Shown here piece by piece: positions 24,801-38,305 of a stretch of DNA of 64,000 nt. Position numbers and translations under genes: made by a program. The notes below the pieces were generated by a model. It was not told where the DNA came from. It ran no database searches and saw only the letters and a program-made list of their open reading frames with translations. Origin of the DNA: Ascidia mentula (taxonomy: Eukaryota; Chordata; Ascidiacea; Phlebobranchia; Ascidiidae); assembly GCA_947561715.1 (NCBI GenBank), contig OX387200.1, positions 16,060,501 through 16,124,500 of the forward strand. The letters run 5' to 3'. Positions within the stretch are counted from its first letter, which is position 1; every line of letters begins with the position of its first letter.

Positions 24801-27800
24801 GGTAGGATACTGAGATTTAGCTTCTCGCCGTTTCAGATATACCTCCCGGGCTGTGGTTTTGCACTTGCCGAAAAAAGGTTTCCAGCGCGCAGATTTTTTC
24901 GGTTCCCGATCCGAGCAGGCGTTCTTCGCAAACAATTCCGGCAATTTTGGAAAATTGCGATACGTTTGTTCTGCGTACAATATAGAAATATCACTCTAAA
25001 TACAGACAATATTATATTTTTTTCCTAAAACATTTTTCCTTTAAATAGAAGGATAATTTAGGCAAGTTACTGATTGACAAAACATTGCTAGGTCGAGGAG
25101 TTTACACACGCACAATAGACCAAGCAACGAAAATGCATATTTAAAAAAATGCCTACCGTGCCCTGGATACAAAAGTTATGCAACTTTGCACCTGGCTACT
25201 GCTGTAGCAAACAATCAAAACTTTTATTTCCCAGTATCGATCATAATTATCACGAAGTAAGTTGCGTGATTAGCTTTCTTGTCTGACAAAAAGCGGTTCT
25301 GATTTACGCATGAAAATTGTGCCTGCTTTAACCGAAATCTCCTACAATCTCCTCAGGTGATTTGATCTATATCTCATGGCCTCTACGAAGGTAGAAGCGC
25401 GGCCGCAGCAACAATCGCGGTTACGCTCGAGGGATGACGTGCGCAAACCGAGCCTGCGGAGAAACAGCGATCTCCTTCAGGCAAAAGCCAAAAATATCCC
25501 CTGATGCAATAGTTTGGGGTACTTTGTCCAACGTCACAAGGGCTTTATAATCCGCTGTTGCAAGATGACCTTTAGCTACGATATCAATTGTTGAAGATAA
25601 TTGTGCTGTGAAAAAGCGGCATTTTTTGACAATACTTGATGTATAAAGGGCAAAATGTATTGGGTAATGCTTTAATGCTGAAAATAAAAGTGCATTACTT
25701 TGTTTTTCCACTCTCGTGAGAAGCATGGTCATGGCTTGGTTATCCATATCCTCATCACGATTGTCGTAGAAGCATCACGTGGAGTTTTTTGACCACCATG
25801 TTTTTGCTCTTCTGTATGAATAAATCCAATGTTGCATGTAAATATTATTAGGTCGACATTAAAACATCAACATTAAACTCAAGGGTCGACACTATCATGT
25901 CCCCAAAATACATAACGTCATATTTGTTTTGTGGACGTCTTTGCCGCAGGTTTTAAGCAGGCGCTTTATTGTTTAGAGAAAAACATCCGTTTTACGCAAA
26001 CAAGCCCGCAGTAGACGTTGTCAATATTGTGTCACTGACATTTTCAGCTCGCGAAGGCTTTGAAGTGATAGATGAGCTTGTTTTGCTGTAACGAAGCAAT
26101 GGTTATTGCTGTGGATACTGCAGTCAGTTTTATCAAACGCCCTTAAAGCCGTAAATAGTTAATGATGCGTCAAGAAGGATTCACATTTCTATATAACCTA
26201 TACGTTGTGTAAGGATTGTTTATAACAACCAATGCTGCATTCAAAATACACATTGAACCCTTTGATATGTGAATATATATGAAGCCTGATACATTTAACA
26301 TTTACAATACGCAACAAGGCGTTTTGACCTATTTCGTTGCTGCGTTGCAACCCTCTTCCACTTAGGCTCTGTCTTTCACTTCAATTAGCTTTGTACCCAA
26401 TCAACTGCAAATCAACTGAGCCCAGTGGGGCGTAGAGGATCTGTTTAAGACAAATAGACCAAGATCGGTCATTTGCGCTATAATTAGTTTTTGTAGCAAC
26501 AGACGTTTGTCATGGTGACGTTACTGTGGTAACTCTCCTCTGTTTAAACTATCAATTATTACTTTGTGCTTCGTGCACTTTCTTGAGAGTGATTCTCTCC
26601 AGTTCGGACAAAGTTTTGTCAAAGAATTGTCTTTTATATAGCATTACCTAAAATTGATTTTTTTTGCAAAGAGAAACACGTTATATAAACAATCGAAAGA
26701 GTTGAATTTAAAAATAAAAGCTGGCGTAATAATAAGAGGCTTTTCTCAATTTGGTGTTGGCAGTAATACTTTGTTTATCAAAAGCTGAAGTGCCCAACAA
26801 TGCAGACTAGTGGCGGAATTCACAGATTACAAACCATTACAACATGTGGCATTTTGAGATGTAGTAATCTTTACATCACTTTGACCACGTGTTTAAAATA
26901 AGAAGAAACGCACGCAAATGTTACATGAAATCCTGTCAGTAGCAAACCAACTAATTCAATAAATTGTCTTGTCACAGGGCGGACTTCCAACAGACAGCCA
27001 TGTCAGTTTGTGATCGCATGACAAAACACGCAATGGGTGTCGACCGCGTAAGTTTAGGCGCTAGAATTTCCCAAGAATACGCAATGTCCTAAAAACTGCG
27101 ATGTCGACGCACTATCAGTGACCTGGATCTTCACGAAATTGCTCTTTCCGCTGCTGCGTCTAGAGCAGACCGCGGTAGGTAATTTAACAGACGCAGTTGT
27201 GCGCGCCGAACCGAGCACGACCACAAATACACGTGAAACTACTTTAACCGTGACCGGACAGATCATCCGGAGAGCCGACTTTGATTTTCGAACGTAAACA
27301 TGTTCATTGTTTATTGTCGCTGTTGCACGAAGCTCGATCATCGGCAGTTCAATCTCAACAAGTGCTGAATCTAAAACGTTTCCGACAGCTCATATGGGTT
27401 CAAAGGCTCCGGTTGATAAGAAACTGATCTGATGACGTAGCGATAAACGGCGGAGGAGACAATTTCGAGTTTAACACTTTACCAAAAACGGTTTGCTTGC
27501 ATTTAGGCCATGACTTTCACACAGATGGTATAGAATAACCGCGTATCGACTGGATTTTTCGGACCAAAAAGAAATGGTTGCTCCCACACACACAAAAAAA
27601 AACAATATTTCACTTACAGTTGATGTATATAAACACGCAACCACTTGCAGGATCTTAGCTCCGTGGTTCTTTTACACCCATGTAATGTGATGGAACCTAT
27701 TACCTTATTATTTCCTTAGGTAATCTTTCTAATACATTATATCTATTAAAGTATTCCATGTTGTTATTGATCTTTAAAGTTGTTTATAATTAAACATGTG

Positions 27801-30445
27801 GTGTGTTAAATATCAAATAACCTGGTTAGATGTTTTTCATCTGTACTGTTCATTGAGGTATGTTCTCAAACCTGTTATAAATATCTGTCCCACGTTCTCC
27901 AACCTTGTACTTTTAATTTTTTGTGTGCAATACATCTCTAAACATTTTCGAAGCAAGCACGCCCTAACTTTGTATTTACATACTGTCCCAATGTATCTTT
28001 GCTGACGTCCAATCCACATAAGCCGGTTTGCGATACTCAGAAAACACGCCACTTGTACATTTTAATAATGAGTTTTACAGGAGCGTGTTTCATTCGAATT
28101 ACATGTATATTGTGCAGACGTGATACAAAGCACGTCACGTTCGCATTTCAGTGGTTTCGCTTCATCAACAACACTTTCGCCAGTAAAAAATGATTTACCG
28201 ATTTCTCTAATTTACCACAATTGCTGGCGCGGCACCGGGCGCTTCATCACTAAGGAATGCTAATCAGCATTTTTGAAGGTATGTTATCGCACAATCAGGG
28301 CACCCGACCGTAGGCGATGAGGATGTTTAACCCCTTATTGTATGAAGGTAATCTTTCCACGCGACGCCTCGGAATTAAACACGAACAAACGTACTGTTTA
28401 CGAAGTTCAATTTATTTTTGGCGCCAATTAGCGAATTTGAAAGGACTAATTACCGAAATCCGTTAACAGTTTGAGGTATATCACGTTATTTCGGTTTTAA
28501 AGATGTGATGTATAAGAGTAGGCAAAGGATGAGAATTGAACGATAAAATACCTGTAATATATGTTGTTACTGTTGTGTTTTTATAACGGATTTCGTTAGA
28601 CAAAGCAGGCTTGTTTGACATTTAAAGTTGTGTTGTTGTGGCTTGACGGCTGAGATACACGCGGTCACAGATACGAAATTGGGCGTTTTAACATCTTTTA
28701 CGTTTCTGCATAAAACTGATCGCTTTTTCTAACTTGATCGATGCGTTCCAGAGCTCCCTGTCAGGAAACTTCCTTAACTTGGGTCAATAAAAATCACATT
28801 AACTTTTACATTAAACTTGGATCAATACTGCTATACCTTAAGTGCGCGTATGCGACTGCCATTTATAACCTCATATTATGAGTCAAGTTCGCAAATCCGT
28901 TAAAAGCCCTTCTCTCAGCAGTTTCGGGTGGTCTTGAGCGACACTGCGGAGCCAAATAACCAAGAAATCGCTTTCTGAAGCAATGGTTATTAGGATGGGC
29001 GTCAAACTAAACGATTTGGACGGACATCACTGGGTTTGCTAAGTAGCCACTCAGGCGGTTGGCGATAACAAGGTTCTTTAAAAGCAATTCATTCGGGTTT
29101 TGTGATAACACCGAATGACGTGTGGCAAACGGTCTGCGACGACATGTTGGTGTGACGCGACTGTCCCACGATTTCGGGTACTTGAGAAACCGCACTTTTC
29201 CGCTGCTTGTCGGTGGTTTTTCAGCATGAATAAGATTGAACGAGTGATAACCGCAGGGTTCACGCCTGGTGCGTAACCCCGTACATAAAGAAATTACAAA
29301 AGATTAGATATATTTTTGAAAATCGTTGATGTCCACCATCTGAGCGGTCTACAGAACGCTTTGCTAATTTTAACATGTAAGCATATCCGTGCGCGATCGA
29401 CACCCTGCCAGGGGGCCTTTGGTTTAAATTGATCCATTTTTTTTCATTCTGCAATCACATTAGTTGATAGTCAAGGCGAAAAATGATAAAAAATCCACAA
29501 AGTGTCGTTCATAAGATTCGTCTCAAGGAGTCAAACTGCAATCACTTAATTTCCTAATTGGTCGTGTCTAAGAGCTGGTTATAGGTGGCTTTCAAACCAA
29601 TATTCCATGGGGCGGCGAGCGGAGCCAGTTTTATACAAAAGTTACTTAACCCTCATCTGATATTAGTAAGTATTGGCTTTAGGGTTAAATCACTTGACTT
29701 CCCACCCATTAATTTAAAAATTCTTGAGCGAGTTTACTTTAAATGAAGTTTTCGTCAACACAATAACGGCAACAACGATATTAGGAAATGTCTGGAACCA
29801 ATTTCTCCTATCCATTCATAACTGTTAAAACGTTTCGGCAACATGTTACCGTGCAGAAGCGAAAGGTATTGTTTGAGAAACGAGTCACTGGCATATTGGT
29901 TTTGTGGCGCGAGGTCAACCACCAGACCTCAAAGACATCGAACAAAAATGTCCTGATTGAACAAATATTTGAACGTCGAAGCAAAGCGAAGAAAAATGTG
30001 AAATTGATTTTCCCAGTTTCCGGGCATTGTCGCTTCGAGAAACGTTCCCGGTGTTATAGAAACCTTTTCAAGTTTTGAGCAAATAGCTTACATATGTGGG
30101 CTGCTTGCGAGCGCCCTCTCACGGAATAAAAATTACAGGACGTAAACATTTTATATTCCTTATGTTCGGAAAAAGTAACAAGAAAACTACGCTTTCACGA
30201 TTTATCCCGTACATGGAATACACATTTAGGTGAACGAAAAATTCACTGCATATTAAGAAAAGATATAACAAGATTACCCTCACTCGAGCTTAGATTTGTT
30301 ATTCCATTGAAGAACACGTGGCTTTGCATAGGCGTTCAACATAACAAAAGGGGAACATCTTGAAGAGCAAAATGTCTTGAAGAGTCCATCATTAAGAATG
30401 ACGAAGTATATTGAAGGCGGCAGAAAAGAATTTCACAACAAAATG

Positions 30446-33233
30446 TCACTTAGTGTACAGGGTCGACAGAGCGCTTTGATGTCGCGTAGCCTCGATTTCC
30501 TTCCTCAGGTTGCTTCGGAAATTTAGCATTTCGTCGACGTTTTTTAATCGCAACAAGTCGGCCATTGAATACAACGATCTACCCTTTCTTTGAAGTTGGC
30601 ATTTTTTGCCGGATTCGCGACCTTCCATGAGAAGATTCAACCGCTTGCAGGCGCACGAACACGATTCCTCCATCGTGGAAAAAGCGGAAAATAACTTGGC
30701 GTGCCAAAGAGTAACGTTGCTGTCCTCACCGTAACCTGGAAAGATAAGGTCAACGTCGCTGAAGCATTCTTGCAATGGCGCGCCGAAGTACTTGATTTTG
30801 GCCGGAGCATCGACGCGCGAAGCGCTGGCCTTCATGTTGTCGTCTTTTCCAAAAGCAATGGTGATAAACTGTAGTTTTCCACTGTCCGGACAGTTAATAG
30901 CGGCAGTGTGGAGGATTGTACCACTCGGGACGCAGGAGTTTGGCTTCAAGGAACAACTGCTTACAATGCAATCAGGACCAATCTTGGAGAATTCACGTAC
31001 TCGGCAATACTCTAAAATGGTGCCTTCGCCCACACTCACACACGATAAGATAAGCGAAGACATAAGCCGTGGTGGGTTTGCCATTGGATCAGAATCGCTT
31101 CCACTGCGCGTGGTGTACTTGTACGGCAAGCCGGCGCAAAAAGACACCGTTTCGCAGCCAGTAATACAAGGAAGAACCTCTTCGGCGGTCATAGCGTGCA
31201 GATATTCTTGGGTTGTACCGAAATGGTAGAAGTGCGATGACACGTCACGATTTACCCCAGCCCGCGGCACCAGCGCCACCACGTGGAGATCGGTGCCGCG
31301 CAGAAGTTCGTACACCTTTCTACGCATTTGGACTAGTGAAGAGGTCTGGTTGACCACGTTTGCGGTGTTGGTAATGTAAGAGTGGTCAGAATCTGTGCCC
31401 AACGCCTATAAATAAAAAGTAACGGGTGAAAATAGACGAGGAAAAAATAAAATAATTTTTGTCATAAACAACACCTCATACCGTTAATCCACGCATCTTA
31501 ACCGTATACTTGCTTGAACAGCCCAAAACAATAACATCGCATATTGTAATATTAGCACAAACTTTATATCCCAAATACAGCATATATGGGAAATAACAAA
31601 TTTATTTTTACCTGTAGAAAGTCACCATATGCATCAATTTCACATGTTAAAGGTTTGTTTTTTTGGTAGAAACTCAGAAGTTTTTTGCACACATCAGGAG
31701 CCATGAAGTATGCACTGTCAGTGATTACCACCTCCTCTCTGTGTGCAGTCAACTGTACGCAACCTTGCATGTCCCGCATCAATTTTGCCGATGGTTTATG
31801 CAGAAACCGCTTGCATTTGGTAGTGATTGAGTTATCATTCATGTCGTTAAGCATGTAAACTCCATGAGTTGTGCCAATTTCAATGGAGGAAGGATGTCCC
31901 AAACCAGTCATACCTGATAAACAGTAAGATTTGAAACAAAAACTTTAATATAGTCACGCATAAAATACAAGAACCACACAATCGGTATTGTAATATCCAA
32001 ATTGACAAATGGTAAATACTTGCAATAAAACATTGAAAAAGATGAATAAAAATTAATCAAACAAAACACACATTCATACCAAAAAGTTATACACTATGTA
32101 CACAAGGGTCATATATAGACTGATTTACCATTTGGATGGAATTTCCAGGATTTTTCCATGTCATTGTAAACTTCTATAGTATCAGAGCAACACACAAAAA
32201 TTCCACCACCTTTAATTTTTGCAGGAAAGTCAATATACGATGCCAGTTTCATTTCAAGCATTTGCAAAATTGGTTCTCTCGTTGGAAATGCAGTGAACAC
32301 CTGTTGCAATATAATGTTTAGTGTGCATAGAGTTTATGTACTTTTTAGACACGTACACACCTTTCCCAAAACACTAGCAGTTGGTAGCCTTTGACTGTAT
32401 CCACCTGCATGTATGATGATACATTTCTTTTCATAAACAGAGTCACCAAACTTTGCATGCAGTTCCTCCAAAACAACCATAGTAGCCCCACCATTGCCTA
32501 AAACAAAAAATGTGGATTATGGTTAAGATTAAGAACATTTTGAGGTGTCTTACTATATGTAACTAACTTCACCTCTTTATGTATTGTAATATGACCAAAC
32601 AAATACCACAAAAATGGATAAACTTGACATTTGTAACATACGGAAAATACTATTTACATAGTTTACCTATTTTGTAGCCTGGTGGATCACAGATAACAAA
32701 ATAAGATGGCGAATTTGGAAGTTCGTTGTTTGACAATTTTAACAGGATTTGTTTATCAAAAGCACTCTTCTGCTGCTCATCTGCTGCTGTGACGATAACT
32801 ACATCCCAAAACTGAAAGTTCGGTGTGCCTCCTGCAAAACATATTGTACGTTAATGCACACAGAAAAACTATATTATTTGTTATGGTTCTTGGATATCAG
32901 TTTAAAGGGATCATACTTGACAAAAACAATTGCCATTAATAAACATTTCAAACCTGCAACTTTTCTTAAAACTTGCAAACCAATTAGGCCTAACATGCCT
33001 TTTGACAAATGCAACTTAACAATTATGGGGAAAAAATGAACAACAATGGGTGATGGGAATCATGCTTTTGCTTTACAAAAAGATTGATGTTTTGTACAAC
33101 AGGAATCCCCTTGTCTTCATAATGATATTGCACATAATGATATTAATATAACCAAAACGAATACAAACGTGCCTCTTATGGTGTCAAACTTTTCCATTCG
33201 CCGTTCTGTTTCGCCATTAGTTTTAAAAGACAT
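30446..33233 (-). CDS. FPGT: Fucose-1-phosphate guanylyltransferase, complete, 6 exons, 598 aa
   Basis: FPGT makes GDP-L-fucose from L-fucose-1-phosphate and GTP in the cytosolic fucose salvage pathway (family knowledge). Exons: 33173-33233, 32667-32831, 32361-32497, 32129-32300, 31612-31913, 30446-31405; phases agree and length is close to the vertebrate enzyme. Landmarks: FWDVVIVTAADEQQ (about 26-39), IGNGGATM, the nucleotidyltransferase-type HAGGYSQRLPTASVLGK (about 105-121), MLEMKLASYIDFP, HPSSIEIGTTHGVY, RFLHKPS and CEIDAYGDFLQALG (about 269-282). The large last exon carries the C-terminal hexapeptide-like part (GPDCIVSSCSLKPN). Exon 1 can only be joined in frame with a GC donor (AAGAG|GCACGT). 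The gene starts 435 bp from the divergent guanylate cyclase gene. Antisense open frames in the last exon are shadows. Confidence 0.95.
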
Positions 33234-33668
33234 TATTTTTTCTGAAAACTTGAGCAAGCAAGCAAGTGTGGGGACTTTTTACGTAAATTTACGTCACTTG
33301 TGTCGCGTGTCGCGTGTCGCACTCGTATATTATGTAGATACTGTTTACATTGACGTTTTTGTTACATGTTTACTTTACAACATAGACTTTTAACTGACTT
33401 GAAGCTTTGCATTGTTTTATCACCCTTAAACATAACCCAAGTTATGTATGATACCTGCTCATTATCCAAAATCAATAAAGTAAAGACATTTTTAAAGCCG
33501 AACATGATGCGTCACCTAATCTGACAAGTGATGTCACTGACAGCGTAGCTTTTACGTGAATGCCAAAACCAGACGGAACAACAAACATCTGTAAATAAAT
33601 ACAGATTTTCTACATAACTAATAGAAGAATTGAGACAAACGTCAGTTTGATTATATACACGTTGAAAG
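33234..33668. promoter_or_regulatory. Candidate bidirectional promoter of FPGT and the soluble guanylate cyclase gene
   Basis: The 435 bp between the two divergent start codons must hold both 5' UTRs and core promoters unless distal 5' exons exist. It contains a short GTGTCGC triplicate at about 33300-33320 and, on the minus strand, ACGTAAATTTACGT-type palindromic sequence near 33280-33295. No TATA box is assigned. Confidence 0.45.
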
Positions 33669-36600
33669 ATGTACGGCCTTCTGCTAGAAAGTATTGTCCA
33701 TTGCATACATGAAGAATGGGGTGAATCGCTTTGGCTGCATGTGGCGAGAAAGATTGGAATCGATGGAGTTGGATTTTCCATTCACAAGGTAAACCTTGTC
33801 TTTGAACGAAAGTAATTTACGTTTGTTTTTAATATAATTTAAGTTTACCCTGGTTATTGTAGATGTATGATGAAATCATGATGCAAACTATTTCCGAAAC
33901 CGTGTCAAGTGTTCTCAACATGCCGGAGAGCGAAGTGATGTTTAAGGTTGCCTGATTTTGTAGAATTTTACTTTTTTTTGTTTTTAAATACATTTGCAAA
34001 TTAAATAAAACGACCTTGTTGTTCTATGTATTCTCAGCAACAATGCACTATTCCCACCAAGCAGAATACCAATGTACATTTGTCAAAGTGATTTTTTGCA
34101 GTTTGGAGCACACTTCATGACTTTCGTTACCAGCTACGGGTACGACCAAATCACAACAATTCTGGGAAGAAAGTTATGTGACTTTATAAACGGTCTCGAT
34201 AACTTACACGATTACATCAGCAACCTGTACAAGGACATCAAACCACCCAGGTAAATTTTACATGTTCTAAATCTGGATGAGATACACTCATATCAAACAA
34301 TCCTGCTAGTTCATTAAGCAAACAATACTTTATATATTTGTGACTTTTTTTAAATAAACCTCTGCCACATGGCATATAATTTTCATTTTGTTTGTGTTTG
34401 CGAAATCCAACAGTTTCTACGTGGAGAATGAGGACGAGGAGGGATTGACTTTTCATTACAACACACCGCGCAATTACGTTGGTTACATTCACTACGTTCG
34501 CGGCCTGGTTTACACCGCAGCTGTGCTTTACTACGATTTGCACGATGCCCATGTACAAGTGATCAGCCACGAAGTTGTGGGAGAAGTCATGCATGGAATA
34601 ATGAAGTAAGTTGGAGAAACGAAAAGTAACAACTTCTGAGATACGCCTTTCCTAATGTGGCTTGACTTTTTGTGCAGAATCACGTACAAAAATTACTCGA
34701 TAGGAAAACAGGATCCTTGGATTCCGGCGCTTTCCAAGCTTCGCTCTATCACGCCAGTTAGCGTTGATAGCGACATTGTGTTCAACTCCTTTCCGTTTTC
34801 AATCATTTTTAATGAGGTATCAGATTGCTTTATACACGTTTTCTCAAATAGAGGCAACAACAAATGCGCTTTTTTAGACGATGCAAGTGTTAACATGCGG
34901 TGCTGGAGTGGTAAAGACTTTTCCCACTTTGGTTGGCAAAATGATAACTGATTTCTTCGTGTTGACGAAACCAATTGGGATGTGTCTTTCTTGGAACTTT
35001 GTAAGTCAAAATTAAAATCAATTACAGTATTTTGTCCGATCACAAAATCGGATTTTCGCAACCTAAAACATAACTTACAGATGAAAAATCGCCCAGTCAA
35101 CGTTCTGGTGGAGATGACGTCAACCGTTGCATTATGGGTAGAATATGAGGAATATCTTCGTTCACAAGGTGATTGTGAAGAGATCGTAGTCTAGGCCTTG
35201 CGCATCGCGCCTTCTTTACATAATTTTGTTTCACATAGAAATTCTCGACCCCGAGCACCCTCCTCTACCTCCGAAGCAACGTGATGATTCGGTTTCCCTC
35301 AAGCTACGCGGAACAACGGCATTCCTAGAGAGCTGGAACGCTATCATTTTCATGTGCACCCCGATGTAGGTGTATGGGTGTTTTCCGCCACAATGAATAT
35401 TTTTGTTTTGGTTTCAAACACCAACACTATATCCAAATATATCGGTGTGCTTGACAACATTTTAGATTCGACAACATGGACGTCATGAAGGAGGTTGGCC
35501 TTTATATCAGCGACCTGAGTTTCCAGGACTCACTTCAGATGTTGTTGATGGCGGGACCTCAACAATCAGCCGAACTTAAGATAGCACTAGACATGGTGAA
35601 CGCAATTTGTTATAAAAACATAAAGCGTGGATTGCCTTGCATGTTATAACATTAAAATACAACTGGTTAAAATGCTTCGATGTTTTTATCGGAAGTTTCA
35701 GTCATTTGTTGCACTACGAATGATTGGAGAATCAACTGAAGTGTCTGAATTGGACATTTATCAAAACTGCACAGATTGTTATATTTTATCAAAACAAATG
35801 CTGATTATTACCAGTAAAAATCTTATAATTATTGTTCGTGTAACTTTCCAGGAGCAAGCTAAAACATCGAAACTTGGGGATACTTTAGTGGATTTGGAAA
35901 AGGAAAACAACAAAGCAGATTCATTGCTTTTCTCGATGATCCCGCAGGAAATCGCAGTTAGACTTAAAAAAGGGGAAACTGCTGTTAATATCGCCGAGGT
36001 TTGACAACATGATCGCTGTGAATTTTTTCTTCCAAACACGGAACACACGGAATTAAAACCACTAATCCCTTCATGTGTCAAATGTCTTCGTCCTGTGTTA
36101 TTGGCAGCAAAGACATAATATTAATACGGTTTATGTCGATTCCAGATGTTCTCTGAGGTCACGGTGCTATTCAGTGACGTGGTCGGTTTCACGAACATCT
36201 GTACAAGAATCACGCCGATGGAGGTCATCGCGATACTGAATACGATTTACACTGTGTACGACACCCTCTGCGAAAGGTGCCTCTATTCGCGTTAATCGTT
36301 GTTATTGCGCATAAATCTTAGCCGTTCGGAAAGACGAATCTTTATTCAAACATGAAGTGCAATAAAAGGGCTTTGATACCCTAATCGAAACACAAATTTG
36401 CCTCCATTGTTTTACAGTTTTACATACACGTTGCAGTAATTACCTTCATTATTTTGTACATGAATAATAATGCTAATCTCATGTGTAAGATCTGTGATAT
36501 GTTTCTAATTGTTTATTGTTTTTATCACAACATAAATCAATTTTGCGACCGTTTTTGAAGGTATTCAGTCTTCAAAGTCGAGACCATTGGCGATGGTTAC

Positions 36601-37720
36601 CTAGCTGTATCTGGCGCTCCCGTGCGGACGCACTTGCACGCTCAACGCATCTGCGACATGGCGTTGGAGATGCAAGTAGGAATTAGTCATGTAAAAAATC
36701 CAGTGGGAGGCGGTTGCATTCCAATCCGAATTGGTCAGCACATTTCTATCATTTTACTTAACTTTTATGTTCAGGAAACACACAACCAATTTTATTTTAA
36801 CTTTACTGTCAATGTAGGTATTCATTCCGGTGGCGTTGTGGCCGGGGTAGTTGGCAGAAAGATGATCAGATATTGCTTGTTCGGGGATACGGTCAACACC
36901 GCTTCTCGCATGGAAAGCACTGGCAGGGCTCGTGAGATACATGTGAGCAAAACAGTTCACGACCTACTGGCGGAGAACGACAATTACGTGTTTGAAAGCA
37001 GAGGTGTCGTCTATGTGAAGGTAGATTTTGTTAGCCTGTAACCATTAAAAGCTGGAACGTTATTTTTTGGAGTTTTTTTAGCAATACTTATGCTACAAGT
37101 GATGCCCATACATTTTTTCGGTATAATAACTGCAATGGATAATCTAACATTTAAGTTGTATTGTTTGATATTGGTCTAATGGTGACTACGCTTTGGACAT
37201 TGATTCATATCTATTTGAGATATTGTTAAATCCCGCATGTCTAAGTAACAAACTTCTGCATACAGGGCAAAGGACAAATGCGAACATACTGGTTGAAAGC
37301 AAAGAAAAGGGGAAAACATATGAGTATTTCCAACCAAAGGTCGGTGCAAAAACAAACTTTACTTTCAGCTTTACTGCGAGTTTCAATCATGTGTCATGTT
37401 TTACTCGATAGTAGCAAGCAACTCATCGACCTGGACGGGGAAAACAGAACCAAGCAGGAGGGGAAAGACCAACTGATTTTGGGTGAGTACATTTCCAGGG
37501 CCCAGCTTTACTCTCATAAGCAAGTGTTTATGTTATTAGATACCAAAACCAAAACACAAAACTTTCAGATGATTGTGATTATTTGAGCTATAGGCAAACG
37601 GAGTCTATTTATTTAACGGTCTGAATGCATTTAATTTTAGACAGAAAGAGTTCTCTCGGAGGAAATCTAACAACCATCCAAAAGGAAAGTGCTATTGTTG
37701 GCAACAGCGAACCGCAATAA
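33669..37720 (+). CDS. Soluble guanylate cyclase (H-NOX, HNOXA/PAS, coiled coil, class III cyclase), complete, 16 exons, 676 aa
   Basis: Soluble guanylate cyclases bind NO or O2 at a haem in the H-NOX domain and make cGMP. Exons: 33669-33788, 33863-33946, 34102-34250, 34414-34605, 34678-34816, 34878-35000, 35081-35168, 35239-35365, 35466-35595, 35852-35998, 36146-36276, 36561-36733, 36818-37020, 37266-37339, 37412-37482, 37641-37720; all in phase. The H-NOX domain (about 1-182) starts [10 protein letters not shown], keeps the haem-ligand His at about 104 (NLHDYI) and has Y133-T135-R137 in place of Y-x-S-x-R. The HNOXA domain follows (about 205-350), then a signalling helix ([15 protein letters not shown]). 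The cyclase domain has metal Asp at about 444 (FSDVVGFT) and 488 (ETIGDGY), base-recognition Glu484 and Cys554, and transition-state Asn561/Arg565 (DTVNTASR). All catalytic roles are in one chain, as in atypical homodimeric cyclases (Gyc-88E type). It is a beta-like or atypical subunit. Confidence 0.93.
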
Positions 37721-38305
37721 CAATCAGAGGACCGATTACATAGGTCGAATGGCTCCTCGCTAAACTGTTGTGTTGTGCGATGTTTGTGTGACACTTATGT
37801 GTTGTTCTGTGTTGGGATAGATGTCACTGTCTAATAAATGTTACGCGTGCTTGTGACTTGTGATTGTCACATTGATATGAAATAAATTTAATGCTCAGGG
37901 TTGAGCTGACTTGCAAAAACTATGATGAACTAATGAGTTAATAAATAAGTGTTTTCCGTATTCTTGCACTAGTCGGCCCTGTATTCGGATATATGATTGT
38001 ATTTATGTTGGAAATCTTACAAGGAACCACAAAATGCAATAAAAAAGCTCAAGGTAACTTGATAAAGGCAGTAATGTAGCACTGAAGGTTTATATGCACA
38101 CTGTATAATGACATTGTCCCACATTCGACCAATCTCAAATATTTACCGAGCACGCGCGACCGGCAACGGGACGTAGCACTGCAAAAAAACTTCGTTCCAC
38201 TCCAGTGATCTACAATGTACAGTTCTAGGTATCCTACACTGATGTGCTTTTGAGTACGAAACTACAGGTTAACGATCAATTAGGCACCGTCACTACACAA
38301 AAGAA
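37721..38305. other. Intergenic region between guanylate cyclase and APMAP genes
   Basis: Canonical AATAAA signals on the plus strand at 37833-37838 and 37881-37886 fit the guanylate cyclase 3' end, 113 and 161 bp past its stop. The remainder should hold the APMAP promoter. The spacing is large for a tunicate-type operon. Confidence 0.6.

Larger units (their letters stand above)
17977..30445. other. 12.5 kb interval without a recognised gene, upstream of ADAMTSL5-like and downstream of FPGT
   Basis: Both flanking genes are on the minus strand, so this interval contains the ADAMTSL5-like promoter and the FPGT 3' end. Roughly 18.5-24.3 kb looks less AT-rich than the rest and holds several long open frames without clear homology; three are annotated or discussed separately. 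From about 24.5 to 30.4 kb I see only AT-rich, non-repetitive sequence with chance open frames. A short direct repeat (TGATGATACATTTTA, twice) occurs near 22918-22950. Regulatory sequence for the matrix gene is the simplest guess. Confidence 0.5.

Noticed and set aside
30792..31229. 145-codon plus-strand open frame
   Set aside because: It is a shadow of the long last exon of FPGT on the minus strand.
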